A DNA stretch of 64,000 nucleotides, taken from NCBI GenBank assembly GCA_958510875.1, contig OY294067.1:281995242-282059241 (forward strand). Reading direction: 5' to 3'. Source of the DNA: Endomychus coccineus. Its lineage: Eukaryota > Arthropoda > Insecta > Coleoptera > Endomychidae. The first letter of the stretch is position 1. Each line of letters begins with the position of its first letter. The notes under the pieces were generated by a model that saw only the letters and a program-made list of their open reading frames with translations, did not search any database and was not told the origin of the DNA. The position numbers and the translations under genes were made by a program. Shown one piece after another: positions 33,771 through 45,099 of this stretch.

Positions 33771-34635
33771 CCAATTATCATCATCATAATTGAACATAGA
33801 TACACATAGTTGTTATCAATCAATACTGTATGTTTAAATACGATTTAGTTTACAAAGTAATCGATTTTCAGCACCCCAGACTTTCGGATTTACGTCACGG
33901 TATCCATGTGAACATATAAATGTCGAATTAATTTCCAATTAATTCAGATTTGAACACAGTATCTCCACTTATTACGTTGCCATGTCACTCTTGAAACGAA
34001 GTGTGAGGCTGCTCCCCCGTTATTCAACTGTAGATTCGCGATGTTTATTACCCTACTACAAACAACATTTTCCACAAAAGGAATATTACTACATTTCAAG
34101 AATATGGTAATAATCTCTCCAATGTTACAATACTCCACTCAACGTTAACCGAAATACCACCCAGTAATCAATCTTCCACTAGCGGTGACTACACTAGGAA
34201 CTTTTGATGAAACTAAGTATTAACCACTCTCAACTTCAAATGCAGGATATAATAACAATAAAACATACTTCCCAATGCTAAGTTAGTTGAAGGTGGTAGT
34301 AAATGAAGATCGACACCATTGCAAGTATCATGATTTATCCAAATCTTCCAATACTTTAAGTCTCGAAAGCGGAATCATTAATTCGGGCACGTATACTCGA
34401 CATTGTTCCGGTTAAAAAATAACAATTAGAGTGTATTTAACAAATATGCTTCTTTCAGTCTAGTAGTATGTATTGCACTGTTGTCTGGACATCAGATGGT
34501 TCACTTAATGATTCATCCTCAAACGTCATCAGGTATAGTCATGTGAATCTGCTCTGAGAATGATTCGTAGTGTTCCATGTATAACGCCAAGTGAGTTTGC
34601 CACTGGTCTTTGATTTTGTTTTTAAAGTGTGTGAT
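33771..34635. other. No recognisable gene
   Basis: Non-coding. No repeat assigned. Confidence 0.45.
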
Positions 34636-34639
34636 CAGA

Positions 34640-35090
34640 TAGTTATTACAATAATAGTGCATGTTGAGCCACCAAAATGGTGTTGATGATGAGAAGTAGG
34701 ACAGCTTGTGCTAGCCTGCACGCAAAGAAACGACAGATAGCAAAACGAAAAAAAAAACGTGTTACGGATAGGTGGTAGTGCGTTTGCAATGATGTATCTC
34801 TTAAATTTGTGTTGAGTCAGCTTCTTTTGCCGATATGTCCGCCATTTCATTGCCCCTTATGCCGCCATGATTGATCTGTCTTACGTAGCGATTTTGGTGT
34901 GGACTCTATGTATTTTGTCTGCTAGGAGATTGGGTGGTATACAGTATGTGCTGATGTATAGATTTGAGGAGAGTAAATCCGTGTAGATCAGCGTTTTTTT
35001 ATGTTGTTTCTTCGCCTTTCTTCTGTAGGCTTGTAACAAACAGTTCAGTTTCAGCTGTATATGTGCTGCATACCTTGCTGAGTGTGTACG
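34640..35090 (-). pseudogene. LINE RNase H domain fragment
   Basis: Minus strand shows LKLNCLLQAYRRKAKK, LIYTDLLSSNLYISTY (the TDSxS position, here TDLLS), then GIRGNEMADISAKEAD-like remains, the usual RNase H block of non-LTR elements of the Jockey/I/R1 type. The HGG and GNEMAD segments are split by a frameshift. No flanking reverse transcriptase is adjacent. Confidence 0.7.
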
Positions 35091-35419
35091 TATGCGAACG
35101 TGTCTGTGTATTAGAGTATGAACTCCGTTAATAAATTGAAATGATCTCTAATATGAGTTTTTATTTAGAATAATTACAAAACTAAAGGAACTTAATTCCT
35201 TGTATATAAAATGATGAAATATCATGTTATTTGAAACAATTTTATAGAACAAGGCTAACTAAAAGCATATATAAAACAATTACAGATAATGTAGATAAAA
35301 CAATAACAGATAAAGTAATATTTTAAATGGAACAAGTTCTCACTGAACTTGTTGAGGAGGTTTTTGTAAAATATCTAAAACGGAGGTGATCGTTTGTTTA
35401 GGAAGCGACAAGGCTACAT

Positions 35420-35900
35420 GTTGAAATTTCAAATTTTCGTCAGTTATTCTTTTATCGATGTATTGGGAAGATTGGCCGATGTATACTTTTTCCCAATCTT
35501 TACAAGAGATGATTTATACAGAATGGGTAATTTTTTTTGGAAGGTATGTTGCTATCCAATTTAGTAAAAAGACTTTTCTGGTTTGAATAACATTTATGAC
35601 ATATATGTAAATCATAAGGTTTCACTATATTATTCAATTTTCCCGATAGATATGGTAGTGATATGTAATGTTTTCCCTCTGATTTCTGATTACTGGTTTT
35701 AATTTTACTAGAGGAGTTGTTACATCTATGAATTTTGTCTCTAGTTATGGAATTGACCAAATCAATGGGAAAACCATTATTTACTAAAGTTTCTTCCGTT
35801 TTTCCAATATATAGTATAGTTCTTAGTTGAGGAGAACCTAGTTTAATAGCTCTATCTATCAGATTTATAATAACATTCTTTATATCTTTTATAAAAAAAC
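35420..35900 (-). pseudogene. PLE fragment (family 1 relative)
   Basis: Minus frame with NVIINLIDRAIKLGSPQLRT, the DLHICHKCYSNQKSLFTKLD block, then decayed YSVYKSS and YIGQSSQY-like remains to 35420. Older than the copies at 12-21 kb. Confidence 0.85.
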
Positions 35901-36027
35901 AGATCAAGTAATATAATAAATGAAACAAGTTCTGTGAGTTCGCCACATGTGCATGTGCACCCATCTCCATCTGATTCTCTGCTGGCATTAGTATAGAATA
36001 TACTGTCAAACATGTGTTGTGTGTTTT

Positions 36028-36920
36028 CTATGTATTACCTCTATTTAAAATTGCACTTTTATTAGGGCGAATCATAATACTTAGGCACTGTAATAGTACC
36101 ACAACTTCACCGTTCGATAGAAAAATTAAATCTGAAAGAAGTTCAACAGACCTCGAGCTTGACAATGAAGGGGTGACTTGATTGGGCGCGCCTAGTCCAC
36201 TTACCTGGAATCTCTTGGGGTGGGATAACAAACGAGATTTCTTATGAACACCGACCATGGAAATATTCATAAAAAAGGGAAAGATCACCCTAGAGTAGTC
36301 AATCAAGTGTGACATCATCACCAATCAGACGAATAGCATAGAATAGTATGTTTGGAATCTGAACTCCAAACATGTGAATAGTATTCCAGGATAAGTTGAA
36401 TCTGTGCATTTTAGATTATGTTGAGCTGCTGGGACGTAAACTAGTTCTTGGCACGGAATAGAAAACCACCAAGTTTTTTGGAAGCGGTTTTCACATAATC
36501 GTCCCAAGAGAGGGACTGTTGGTAGTTTTATCGAGCATGGACTTCATAGGAATAGTTGTAACTGACATCATCATATTAGGAATTGTGGGATCTGCCTTCC
36601 TAGAGAAAATACAAGCTTGAGCTTTGGTTGCATTAAACTACACTAGATTATCAGATTCCAATTTCAAAATCTTTGCCAGATCTTCATTAATTACTTTGAT
36701 CTGTCTCTGTCTCGCTCTTCTGGCTTCATTGGATGATATAGAGGCTCTAGAAAAGAAAACGTTATGAAATCTACAAAGTTGTGGACGGAGCAGGAGTTCA
36801 CTTCTAACATATCGTTGATATGAAGCAAAAACAAAATTGGTGCAAAAACGTCCCTGTGGTACACCGGCGTCCTCTTTCCTTTTGTTTGGGATTGGTTGGA
36901 CTCAGCTGTCACCAAGTTTG
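36028..36920 (-). pseudogene. LINE reverse transcriptase C-terminal fragment, copy 1
   Basis: Fragments in order: FAPILFLLHINDML and a decayed FADD box (NFVDF), later SIPCQELVYVPAA-like and SVELLSDLIFLSNG pieces. The arrangement parallels 60255-61300. Several stops and frame changes. Confidence 0.7.
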
Positions 36921-37845
36921 AACGAAACGGTAAAAAACTGCAGAAACTGGTTAATTCTGGGGCTCAGTCCCTGAGAACAACAGGCATCAATCAATTTATT
37001 CCATCATATTATTATAACAATCAAACAGTCTTCATGATTTTCAGAAATATTTGTTCTATAATGCCAATTTGATATTCATGTCTTTGTGATGATTAAGATA
37101 GATTTATAAGCCCTTGGAAGGAAGTGAACGTTTAATTTTCGTTTTGACGTCTGATGTAGATCTAGCTTTAACTTGCGGCTGATATTTACAAAAGGGAATT
37201 AAGAACGTGATTAATGTCCGGCTATTACAAATCATGCCTATAACAATATAACGTTTTCTGTAAGATACATTTCTCTTTAGTTCCATTAATCCGAATCTCA
37301 TCAGTGATTCGAACTGAACGGAATTGATCTACGCTATACACTGTATCCAAGATCCAGCTATTCAATGATTGATTATTCAGGAATCTTAACGAGGGCTTTT
37401 AACAAAACTGTTTGAGTGTCTACTCTAACGTTATGCTTCATTCCGTTGAAATGTTGTGTATAATAAGAACTGACGAGCTCATCATAAATTAATTGTAACA
37501 AATCGTTACCAGATCATTGAAGAAACTATTTTAATATAAATTAGTGGAACATGGATTGATTCAGATATATCAATTAACATTAAAGTGAATCGATAGATAA
37601 TATCTATGTACATTTAATAAGGTTGTTTCACTCATATTTGAATTGTTTGAAAATTACAAGATATTCTTAAATATATGCAAGATGTTAATAAATAATCACT
37701 TTCTTCTGTTGTCGACTATTGAGCGTTAAAGTAATCTCCATATCAACATCGTGATATAATCATAAATATAGAGATAATAAAGCCTGTACATCAAGATAAA
37801 GAATATATATAATACTACAAAGAATTTTCTCTCGTTCACAAAATT
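36921..37845. other. No recognisable gene
   Basis: AT-rich non-coding stretch. Nothing supported. Confidence 0.45.
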
Positions 37846-37915
37846 TTAGTAGGTTTGGGTTGGTTTTCCGGGTATTTTGGTTCTTTATTATGATATGAAT
37901 AAAATGAGACTTTTT

Positions 37916-37949
37916 GTACGCTTCGACAGTTTATTTCTATCTTCATCAA
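37916..37949 (-). ncRNA. Hammerhead-like motif, old family 1 copy
   Basis: UUGAUGA (G8 retained here), stem II GAUAG/CUGUC, GAAGC, GUAC. The stem II sequence differs from that of the young copies, yet all five pairs are kept. Confidence 0.5.
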
Positions 37950-38057
37950 AAATTGTTATGGTAATTAGTGTTTCCATGTAACTTAGGAAATAATACATAA
38001 CTATGATTATAATAATAAAGATTCTTGACCCAGTATGAAACTTTGTTTTAAATTTTC

Positions 38058-38099
38058 GTCTTTACGTACGTTTCGTTCTCACGACCATCATCAGAAGAC
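38058..38099 (-). ncRNA. Hammerhead-like motif (family D, GUA type)
   Basis: Stem I GUCUU/AAGAC (5 bp), CUGAUGA, unpaired U, stem II GGUC/GAAC with GUGA tetraloop (one mismatch), GAAA, stem III AC-GUAC-GU, triplet GUA. Core complete. Confidence 0.65.
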
Positions 38100-38903
38100 T
38101 TATTATGTCAAAAGGGTTTATTAAAACTAATTATAGCACAAGCGTCCATATCGCACAAATTTCAATCAAAAAAGCCCACGCCGTCGAAACGAACAGAACC
38201 ACGAATAATCGAAATTGTATCGTCAATATTAAAGTATAAAAATGTTTGTAATAAGAATCCACTATTCAGTAATATTCTTATAATATACAAGCACATGTTG
38301 GTATAGTCTCATAACAACTGAAGATCGAAACTATTACGTTTCCACCGCCCTTGCTAAGCACTGCTTTGATTATAAAACATCAATTTGGTAGCAAAAATGT
38401 TAATATTTTAACTAAGGAAACCAATTATTATAAAAGATCTATCCTGGAGATGATTCACATAAAACGTGACTGCAAATCTGTAAATCATAAGATGATATTC
38501 AGGGATTAAGTCAGATTTATACTAACTTAATCAATTAAAACTATTATTATAATGTTAAAAGTATATTTTAGGAAGAATGCTCAAAAGTAATATTCCAATA
38601 CAGGTCTGAAACCTTTTTCAAGTACCTCATAAATCTTACATCTGGTTCGTAAGTAGATACTCAACATAATAGTTTTGATCTTCAGTTGTTATGAGACTAT
38701 ACCAACATGCGCTTGTATATTATAAGAATATTACTGAATAGTGGATTCTTGTTACAAAAATTTTTATACTTTAATATTGACGACACAATTTCGATTATTC
38801 GTGATTCTATTCGTTTCGACGACGTGGGCTTTTTTGATTGAAATTTGTGCGATATGGACGCTTGTGCTATAATTAGTTTTAATAAACCCTTTTGACATAG
38901 TAA

Positions 38904-38945
38904 GTCTTCTGATGATGGTCGTGAGACAGAAACATACGAAAATTT
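38904..38945 (+). ncRNA. Hammerhead-like motif (family D), partner copy
   Basis: Mirror of 38058-38099 with CUGAUGA and GAAAC intact, but stem III/triplet changed to AUACGAA. Probably inactive. Confidence 0.5.
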
Positions 38946-40084
38946 AAAACAAAGTGTTAATGTTAATGTGACCTATTTCCCGAGAATTTTTATATATAAC
39001 TATGATTATAAAATGCGTCTGCAGTCGCCAATTAAAACTGCAGAAAACATTGGATCGGTAGTGTGGAAAAGAGTATTATAAGAAAATGGCAATGAATGAT
39101 ATAGCCAATTATCAAATTGATGTGCATGAAATACGTTAATCAAATACCTAAGATACTATTTTATTATTTTACATGTCCAAATAAGTACGATAATTCTACG
39201 GAAATGTTTTGCATTTCAATGTTTTCTATGTATGTATTTCTTCTATTACTAAATATGGAGTTAAAATAATTCTATGGAAGTTAATTTACAAGCTTTGTCA
39301 GAAATGTCACAATGTCTTATAGAAATTAAATAGTCAAGAGAAAGTGATAATTAAAATATCTGAAGTTGGTTATGTTTGAATCAGATTATTGTAAAGTTTT
39401 GAAAGACTGGAATCTATTTTGTCATTAACACAATTGTTTTTCTCAATTTGGATTCTTTCTAATATCTTGTATTGTGTTACTCAAATGAATGGTTTGTGTC
39501 CTTTATACGTTTATTAAGCTCAATGGATGAATTCCTTGTATATTCATGTCCATTCAATCTTTTATCGATGTATTGGAACGATTGGCCGATGTAACTCGCT
39601 ATCTTTACAAGGTTTGGAATATACAGAATGGGTTATTTTTTGGAAAGTTATGTTGCTTTTCAATTTAGTAAAGAAACTTTGTTGGTTTAAATAACTCTTA
39701 TGGGATATATTTAGATCATAATCAATTTTTCCGAAAGACCATTAATATATGGTAATGATATGTAATGTTTTACCTCTGAATTTCATCCTTAGTTATAGAA
39801 TTGTTGAGGAGAACTTAGTTGAATACCTTATATTTATCAGAAACTTTATTAATTTGTTAAAACTTTGAGGTCACCAGTTTTGGTGTTGTGATCCCCAATT
39901 TAATTTCCGCTCTAATCCTTCAATTGTAGTGTTGCTGCAATTTAAAAGAAACATCTTGAACATCTAGTGTGAGGGTCACAATTTATAAAATGGTGAGGTG
40001 ACCATTTTCGACTACAATCCGTTCATTACTGCTCGCTCGGGGTCACTATTGTTTTGATCGTGATATCCCCAATTTCATATTCCC

Positions 40085-40400
40085 TGTCGGAGTCACCATT
40101 TATTTCATGTTAATTTATAAAACTTCAAATAATTCTTTATTTTAATGTTAGAGTTATTATAATTGTAATATTTCGAGAGGATTCAATATTTAAGTTCAGA
40201 AATTAATGATTAAATTATTAAATGTTCCTGGTAACATCAACTTTTATCTCAGGCAACTTTATAATAAAGATCAAAATCGCATATCTATGAAAGAATCCCA
40301 ATAAGTAAAAATAAATAATTAGTATAGATAAAAACAAGGCTGTGAACACCACAGATTGAGGTTCACTTTATTTGACATTATGATATTTTATTGATTTATA
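40085..40400 (-). mobile_element. LTR-like remnant with tRNA-Trp-type primer site
   Basis: Minus strand has TGGTGACTCCGAC (40085-40097), the primer-binding sequence complementary to tRNA-Trp, right after an AT-rich stretch that ends near 40390 with a GTGGTGTTCAC phrase also present in the LTR at 44289-44733. No coding nearby. Confidence 0.5.
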
Positions 40401-41199
40401 AATATGGGGATTTGTAATAAAAGAGGCTAATAAAAACAATGATTTCCAGTTATCAACATACTCATATCAACCAATCAAAACATTGAAATTTTTAAGCTAT
40501 TGCATATACCTTTTTACCTTTTAAAAAGTCGTGATAGCCCCAAAGTGGGTCGAAAACTGTTTTGAATTGGTTAATTTTCGATAAATCGAATGACGTTCAC
40601 GTGAGAAGCGCGTAGCTCGCGAGTTAGAAAAGTGCAAATTTACAGTACATAGAACGTCTTAACGAGGACTTTTCGCATGCGGTTTTCGCTTCATGTCGTT
40701 AGTTTATGAACGGGGCCATCTAAATAGCATAGTCTCGGGCCCCAAAATGTCGATTAAATAGGAAAATTTAATTAAAATAGTTTGAGGTATTCTCAGCTGT
40801 CACCTACTAGCATCTGACATGCGACGTACGAAAGGGAATTTTCTAGCTACTTAAATATACCGAAAGCGGGTAAAAGCTAGCGGTCCATAGCCCAAAATAC
40901 TTTATTACAACTGGCGCCGGCCGCACGGGGTTCGAAATGGCCCCAAATTAACAAAATAGAGGTAAAATTTATAAACTCCAACTTACGCGCAGCGAGCTCC
41001 TCGAGGATATGTCAAAATTATTACGTTCGTAGCTAATTACATAAGACGTCTGGCGTTCATGCAATTGTATTTTTATACAATTCGAACCTTCTAATTTCGA
41101 TAGGCCACGTGAAAATCCCGGAGCCGGAAGCGCTATCGAGATCTGAACGTTAAAACTTTCGTATAAAATTGTGTTTACAAGTCAACTGACACTTGTCAC

Positions 41200-41237
41200 C
41201 ATAGATAACTCTACTACCGGTAGTAGAGTTATCTATG
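41200..41237. repeat. 38-bp perfect palindrome flanked by 8-bp direct repeats
   Basis: CATAGATAACTCTACTACC is followed immediately by its exact reverse complement. CTTGTCAC precedes (41192-41199) and follows (41238-41245). This resembles two transposon terminal repeats joined tip-to-tip inside an 8-bp target duplication, as hAT or P elements would make. No interior remains. Confidence 0.8.
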
Positions 41238-41448
41238 CTTGTCACAGAATACTCTTCATAGAGATCGAGATGATACTCTTTTTTACTCATAATTCGTGAA
41301 GATTTTGAAGGGGTAGTGGATGTTTTTCTGCCCAACTTTTTCCAGTGGCGTAGTGCTATGCAATAGCTTTATTTTAAGAGAACACAATTTATATTGTCTT
41401 ACTGTAAAATTCATTTATAGACTTTAACAATTGTTTCTCTAACATGCG

Positions 41449-41484
41449 TCATCATCAGAATATATTTTAATATTCTGATGATGA
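41449..41484. repeat. Inverted pair of degenerate hammerhead-like cores
   Basis: TCATCATCAGAATAT and ATATTCTGATGATGA face each other across 6 bp. On the minus strand CUGAUGA is followed after 14 nt by GAAACAAUUGUU. On the plus strand stem II is missing (CUGAUGAUGAAAC). Confidence 0.5.
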
Positions 41485-42555
41485 AACTGTTATAGTCCTA
41501 GTATCGATCCTAGTAAAACACATGCTGTTAATTCGAACAAACATTCAATGCAATGGACATAATTTGATACATTCCTACATTTTTATCGGTTTCTAATTAT
41601 TTGCAATATAATATCGGTTGCTACAGGTCATAAAATGATCAGAATCACAGTCAATTTATCCAGTTGAATGATCGATGCAATTGAGCTAATGAATCATTTT
41701 GCCAGAAAATGTCCCACAAATGCAAATTCACACAATTCTTAAATCTAATCTCTTTGAAATAATTGTTGCTGAAATATTGATCCCGCTTTTCTTGCTACAC
41801 AAGATCTTTAATATAAGAAGACAAGCATTTGTGACAACGATGTTTAGAATCCTTTTTCATTTATTCTTCTGTAAACACGTTTATATTTCCAAGTATATTA
41901 TATCATGCACGTCTGCATCTATGTCATTGATTCCTTTCCTTAACATGTTCTGGCAATGATGGCTAATTATTGATCAGCGGCCATATTAAAACGAACATAG
42001 AGATTCTTTAAATTATTAAAATTTAAACACTCAAATTCAAATAATGGTATTAGATTTGCGTTATATTAACGTTTTTCTTATGCGTAATGCACTATCTATT
42101 GAGAAAAACGGCATTTTTTAAATCGAGAGAAATGTCCCAAATTAAGGTTATAGGAGGAGCTGTGAATCTTGTAGTGTTACTAATTATTATTAGTAGTTCG
42201 CGATGAGGAAATGGAAGGAATCATTAAATGGGGCTTAACATTTCACAGAAGAGATCATATTGTCAGGCTCGGAATTGCTCAATTCGAACCACTAATGTTC
42301 TACTAAAACGGATCTACAGTCAATTTGTTCAGCTTTTAGTGGAATGACACTCGGCACTCGCATCGCTATAATTCCCAGCATCTGGAAGATCTCAGTACCA
42401 GGTCAGATTGTTCTATTTATATTAGATCACTGTGGGAGCTATTTATATAACATTTTCTACTCATTTTGTATGTTTACAGCTACTCCTTGGGGAGAATTAA
42501 TCACTAGTGATTTATTGTTCTTATACTGAAGAATGATTTCATATCCAACTAAAGT

Positions 42556-43060
42556 AGATATAGTGATCTACCTTTAGCCGGAAGTGTCTGGCTGGCAGCT
42601 AATCTAGGGGGCAGTTAATCCAAAGAGTTCTATAACTGGAGGAGACAAGCGGTACAATCTGCCGCACACTCGCGGGTCGTGTGTCCTTGTCGCTCTTCTC
42701 CTTCTTTCTCTCACACAGTTTTCGGGAGAGGAAGAAATTTCATGCGCGTCGAACGCTGTCGTCGTGTGTATACATGTGTATACTGTATACGTATAAGCGT
42801 AGGAATCGTGCGAGGGAGAAAGCATGAGAAGAGCAACAAAGACAGGAGACCCGCGGGTGTGCGGCCGTTATACATTGGGTACAGGCAGCTTGTCTCCTCT
42901 AGTTATAGAACTCTTTGAGTTAACCCAGAGTATAGAGCTAACCTAACTCACAGAGATTACGAAGCCGTAGAAAGTGGAGGTTATAGATTACGGAACCATA
43001 GATAGTGGAGGTATTATAATAGAAGGTGTGTATATGCAGGTTGCTTCTTTCATAACGTCA
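42556..43060 (+). mobile_element. LTR-like fragment, plus orientation
   Basis: Begins TAGATATAGTGATCTACCTT and shares CGGAAGTGTCTGGCTGGCA and the GTTAACCCAGAG block with the minus-strand LTR at 44289-44733, from which it differs by an inserted foldback. It forms an inverted partner of that LTR. Confidence 0.7.
42622..42918. mobile_element. Small foldback (MITE-like) insertion in the LTR fragment
   Basis: About 30-bp inverted ends, AAAGAGTTCTATAACTGGAG on the left and CTCTAGTTATAGAACTCTTT on the right. The flanks AGTTAA(T/C)CC may be the target duplication. The inside is GC-richer than its surroundings and non-coding. Confidence 0.65.
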
Positions 43061-43160
43061 ATCACGTGATCATCTCCGAGGAAGTGTCATGGCGTCTGTA
43101 TAAACTGTCATGGTGGATGTATGTCAATGACTATGACTTTGGGTATCAAATGATACATTT

Positions 43161-43847
43161 TCAATGAAAATCTAACAGAACTTCTTTCCGTATAACGGAG
43201 GGCGTCTGTAGAACCCTTACAGTATTCATATGCTGTTTTACTGACGTATTCATCATATTAAACAGCTTCTTTTGGTTACTTGAAGTCTTATCCTGTTCTC
43301 TCCACCAGAATTGCTTGAACAAGTCTAATGGCAGTAAATTTGATGTATACCCGTCACTCATTAATTCCATGCTGGTGATTATCTTGAGCAGATTCTCAAT
43401 TGGGTCTGGTAATCGCGGTACTTGGGCGTAGGCACTTGGAACTATGTTATGGAATGCACCAATGATGGTTTTATATCCACAACTGCTCGTTAAGTGAAAA
43501 CGACTGTCGTCCACAATCATGTCTCCATTCAATTGCGCTCGAGTTGTCAGCGTGTGTGTGTGATCTTGACACTGGATTTTAATATTTCGGTGACTAGCCA
43601 GATATATGAATCTTTGCACTACGTCTTTTTCTTTGTTAGCAAAAGCCCAATTCCACTCATCGACGTAATCCAGGTAGTCTTCGTTCACTTGTGAGGATTC
43701 ACGGTAGTTAACCCTGAACTCATCTTCGCGTTCGATACCTTCTAATTGGTTGATTTTAGTGGTGTATTGGCTAAGCCAAGCTTCATAGTCATATGTTTCA
43801 GACATAGTTGTACTTTTGTTGCCCCTTCCTGGGACAGTTGTACTCAA
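43161..43847 (-). CDS. 228-aa uncharacterised protein, possible gag of an LTR element
   Basis: Uninterrupted minus frame. It starts MSTTVPGRGNKSTTMSETYD and ends VLLDFH. It is mostly soluble and helical-looking, with no membrane segment and no zinc knuckle, and contains a WNWAFANKEKDVV stretch, a GDMIVDDSRF stretch and a FWWREQDK stretch. I do not recognise the family. Context is the main clue: it lies about 430 bp downstream, on the same strand, of a primer-binding site (44274-44286) and LTR (44289-44733), the place expected for gag. No protease or polymerase follows, so it could be a non-autonomous element or a captured gene. An in-frame second Met (residue 15) is an alternative start. Confidence 0.5.
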   Translation of the reverse strand: MSTTVPGRGNKSTTMSETYDYEAWLSQYTTKINQLEGIEREDEFRVNYRESSQVNEDYLDYVDEWNWAFANKEKDVVQRFIYLASHRNIKIQCQDHTHTLTTRAQLNGDMIVDDSRFHLTSSCGYKTIIGAFHNIVPSAYAQVPRLPDPIENLLKIITSMELMSDGYTSNLLPLDLFKQFWWREQDKTSSNQKKLFNMMNTSVKQHMNTVRVLQTPSVIRKEVLLDFH

Positions 43848-44070
43848 CTAGTAGAGTACAAAATTGATACCTGCCGATCTATGATCAGTTAACTGTCGTT
43901 ATATGAATTGTCTTATATCATAACTATAGCGCCATCTATCCATCATAGTGGTAGCCATTATATTAGGTGTCAGGTAGTCAATCAATCAAAATACGAGTAG
44001 AGTTGGTATTAAAACGCGCGACACCACGCGTGAGATCAGAAGTTAGGTTAAATTAATGTCTCTCAGTTGC

Positions 44071-44106
44071 AATTTAATATTAATGCATGGGCATTAATAT
44101 TAAATT
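44071..44106. repeat. Perfect 16-bp hairpin
   Basis: AATTTAATATTAATGC and its exact complement flank the loop ATGG. It lies in the leader between the putative gag and the primer site. Confidence 0.85.
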
Positions 44107-44273
44107 AGGATTAGAAGATTCGGAATCAATTATTGAATAATAACACGGGTACTTAAATTGTAGTGATAGGAGAAATCGGCATGTTAATTAGCCAATGGTA
44201 TGCTCAGCTAATTGTAGGTAGTGCATCTGTCATGTTGTTGTACTGTTGGGGCTAATGTCGGATGCGGAATCAA

Positions 44274-44286
44274 GTCGGAGTCACCA
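44274..44286 (-). promoter_or_regulatory. Primer-binding site, tRNA-Trp type
   Basis: TGGTGACTCCGAC on the minus strand, 2 bp from the LTR end. It matches the known tRNA-Trp primer site except for one C-to-T. Confidence 0.65.
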
Positions 44287-44288
44287 AT

Positions 44289-44733
44289 TGTAGTGGTCGA
44301 GCACTACTACAGTAAATAACAAGAAGAGTTCTTCGTTGATGATAATTTCGTTTTTGTTGGTTCTAAATGTTATAATTAAAATTCATTGTAAAATGTAAAT
44401 TGCGACAATCTTAATTAGGAATCGATTCTAAAAGTATAAATGTATACACCCAAAATGAAAATGTTATTTTGTTGTTGTTGTTAAGACAATCTAGATTATA
44501 ATAGCAAAGTACCAACCAATAGCAACAGAACAACTCTGTGAGTACAAATAATCATAGATTGAATTGGAAATATAGAAAACAGACAGTGAACACCACATAT
44601 ATACCCACACTCCATGGTTTGGTATACTGTGACCTTCTGTGACTTAGAGTAGTTCTGAGATCTATGCTCTGGGTTAGCTGCACCTCTACCGGATGCCAGC
44701 CAGACACTTCCGGTCTAAAGGTAGACCACTATA
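44289..44733 (-). mobile_element. LTR (445 bp) of a gypsy-like element
   Basis: On the minus strand it begins TATAGTGGTCTACC (decayed TGTAGTG) and ends CACTACA just before AT and the primer site. The short ends are inverted, as LTR ends are. A TATATATGTGG box lies within. The second LTR in direct orientation was not found. The partner at 42556 is inverted. Confidence 0.6.
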
Positions 44734-44844
44734 TCTACTAATAACACAAATTCTCCTCAGATGAATAAAAATCAATATATGCGTGGACAACTTGACCAAG
44801 GGGAAGCAATCTTTTCCTTAAATCGTTAATTTGGGTCTGTCATT

Positions 44845-44950
44845 TGGGTGTATTATGTTTATTGCAGTAGTGGATTGATTCCCGAATGCGGATTTGCTGG
44901 AGTGTATTATTTTCATTGCAGTAATGTATCGATTACCATTGCGGAAGTTG
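44845..44950. repeat. Imperfect ~55-bp tandem duplication
   Basis: TGTATTATGTTTATTGCAGT and TGTATTATTTTCATTGCAGT begin two diverged adjacent units. Confidence 0.5.
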
Positions 44951-45099
44951 TGTTAGGGTTGAAGGTTCGAGCTACAGCCCAGAGACCTAGATTCCAACCA
45001 TGCCTTACAGCCGAACTTTCTACTTAGCTCACTATACAGTAGTATAAGGGAAGTACTGTAATCGGGGCAAAAAATTTTCTTTTCGTCGGGTATAACCAT

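Larger units (their letters stand above)
38012..38996. mobile_element. PLE family D foldback nested in the old PLE, with target duplication
   Basis: Inverted arms (about 38030-38335 and 38670-38965) surround a centre whose plus strand encodes decayed GIY-YIG tail (KHCFDYK, KETNYYKRSILEM, HIKRDCKSVNHK). The host PLE sequence ATAACTATGATTATA is duplicated at 37997-38011 and 38997-39011, a 15-bp target duplication. Each arm has one hammerhead-like motif pointing outward. Confidence 0.8.
37850..39850 (-). pseudogene. Old PLE copy, split by a nested PLE
   Basis: The coding tail lies at about 39360-39830 (decayed GIY-YIG on the minus strand), the 3' region at 39000-39360 (AATTAAAACTGCAGAAAACA matches the intact family), and the tip at 37850-38010, with a hammerhead-like motif at 37916-37949. 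The element is interrupted at 38012-38996. Many indels. Confidence 0.8.
40401..42555. other. Mostly unassigned; two palindromic features
   Basis: Around 40550-41150 the sequence is more GC-rich, with several CG-containing blocks and no frame I recognise. The 86-codon plus frame at 41699-41959 is hydrophobic and unassigned. Palindromes at 41200 and 41449 are listed separately. Confidence 0.4.

Noticed and set aside
34500..34560. Hammerhead-like reading of the CGTCATCAGG segment
   Set aside because: No GAAA box or stem II at the right distance.
41699..41959. 86-codon hydrophobic ORF as a membrane protein
   Set aside because: It is isolated, AT-driven hydrophobicity, with no signal of conservation or context.
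42556..44733. A single DNA transposon with ~70-bp terminal inverted repeats around the 228-aa ORF
   Set aside because: The outer inverted sequences fit better as two LTR copies in opposite orientation, because one of them is followed by a primer-binding site. The alternative is not fully excluded.
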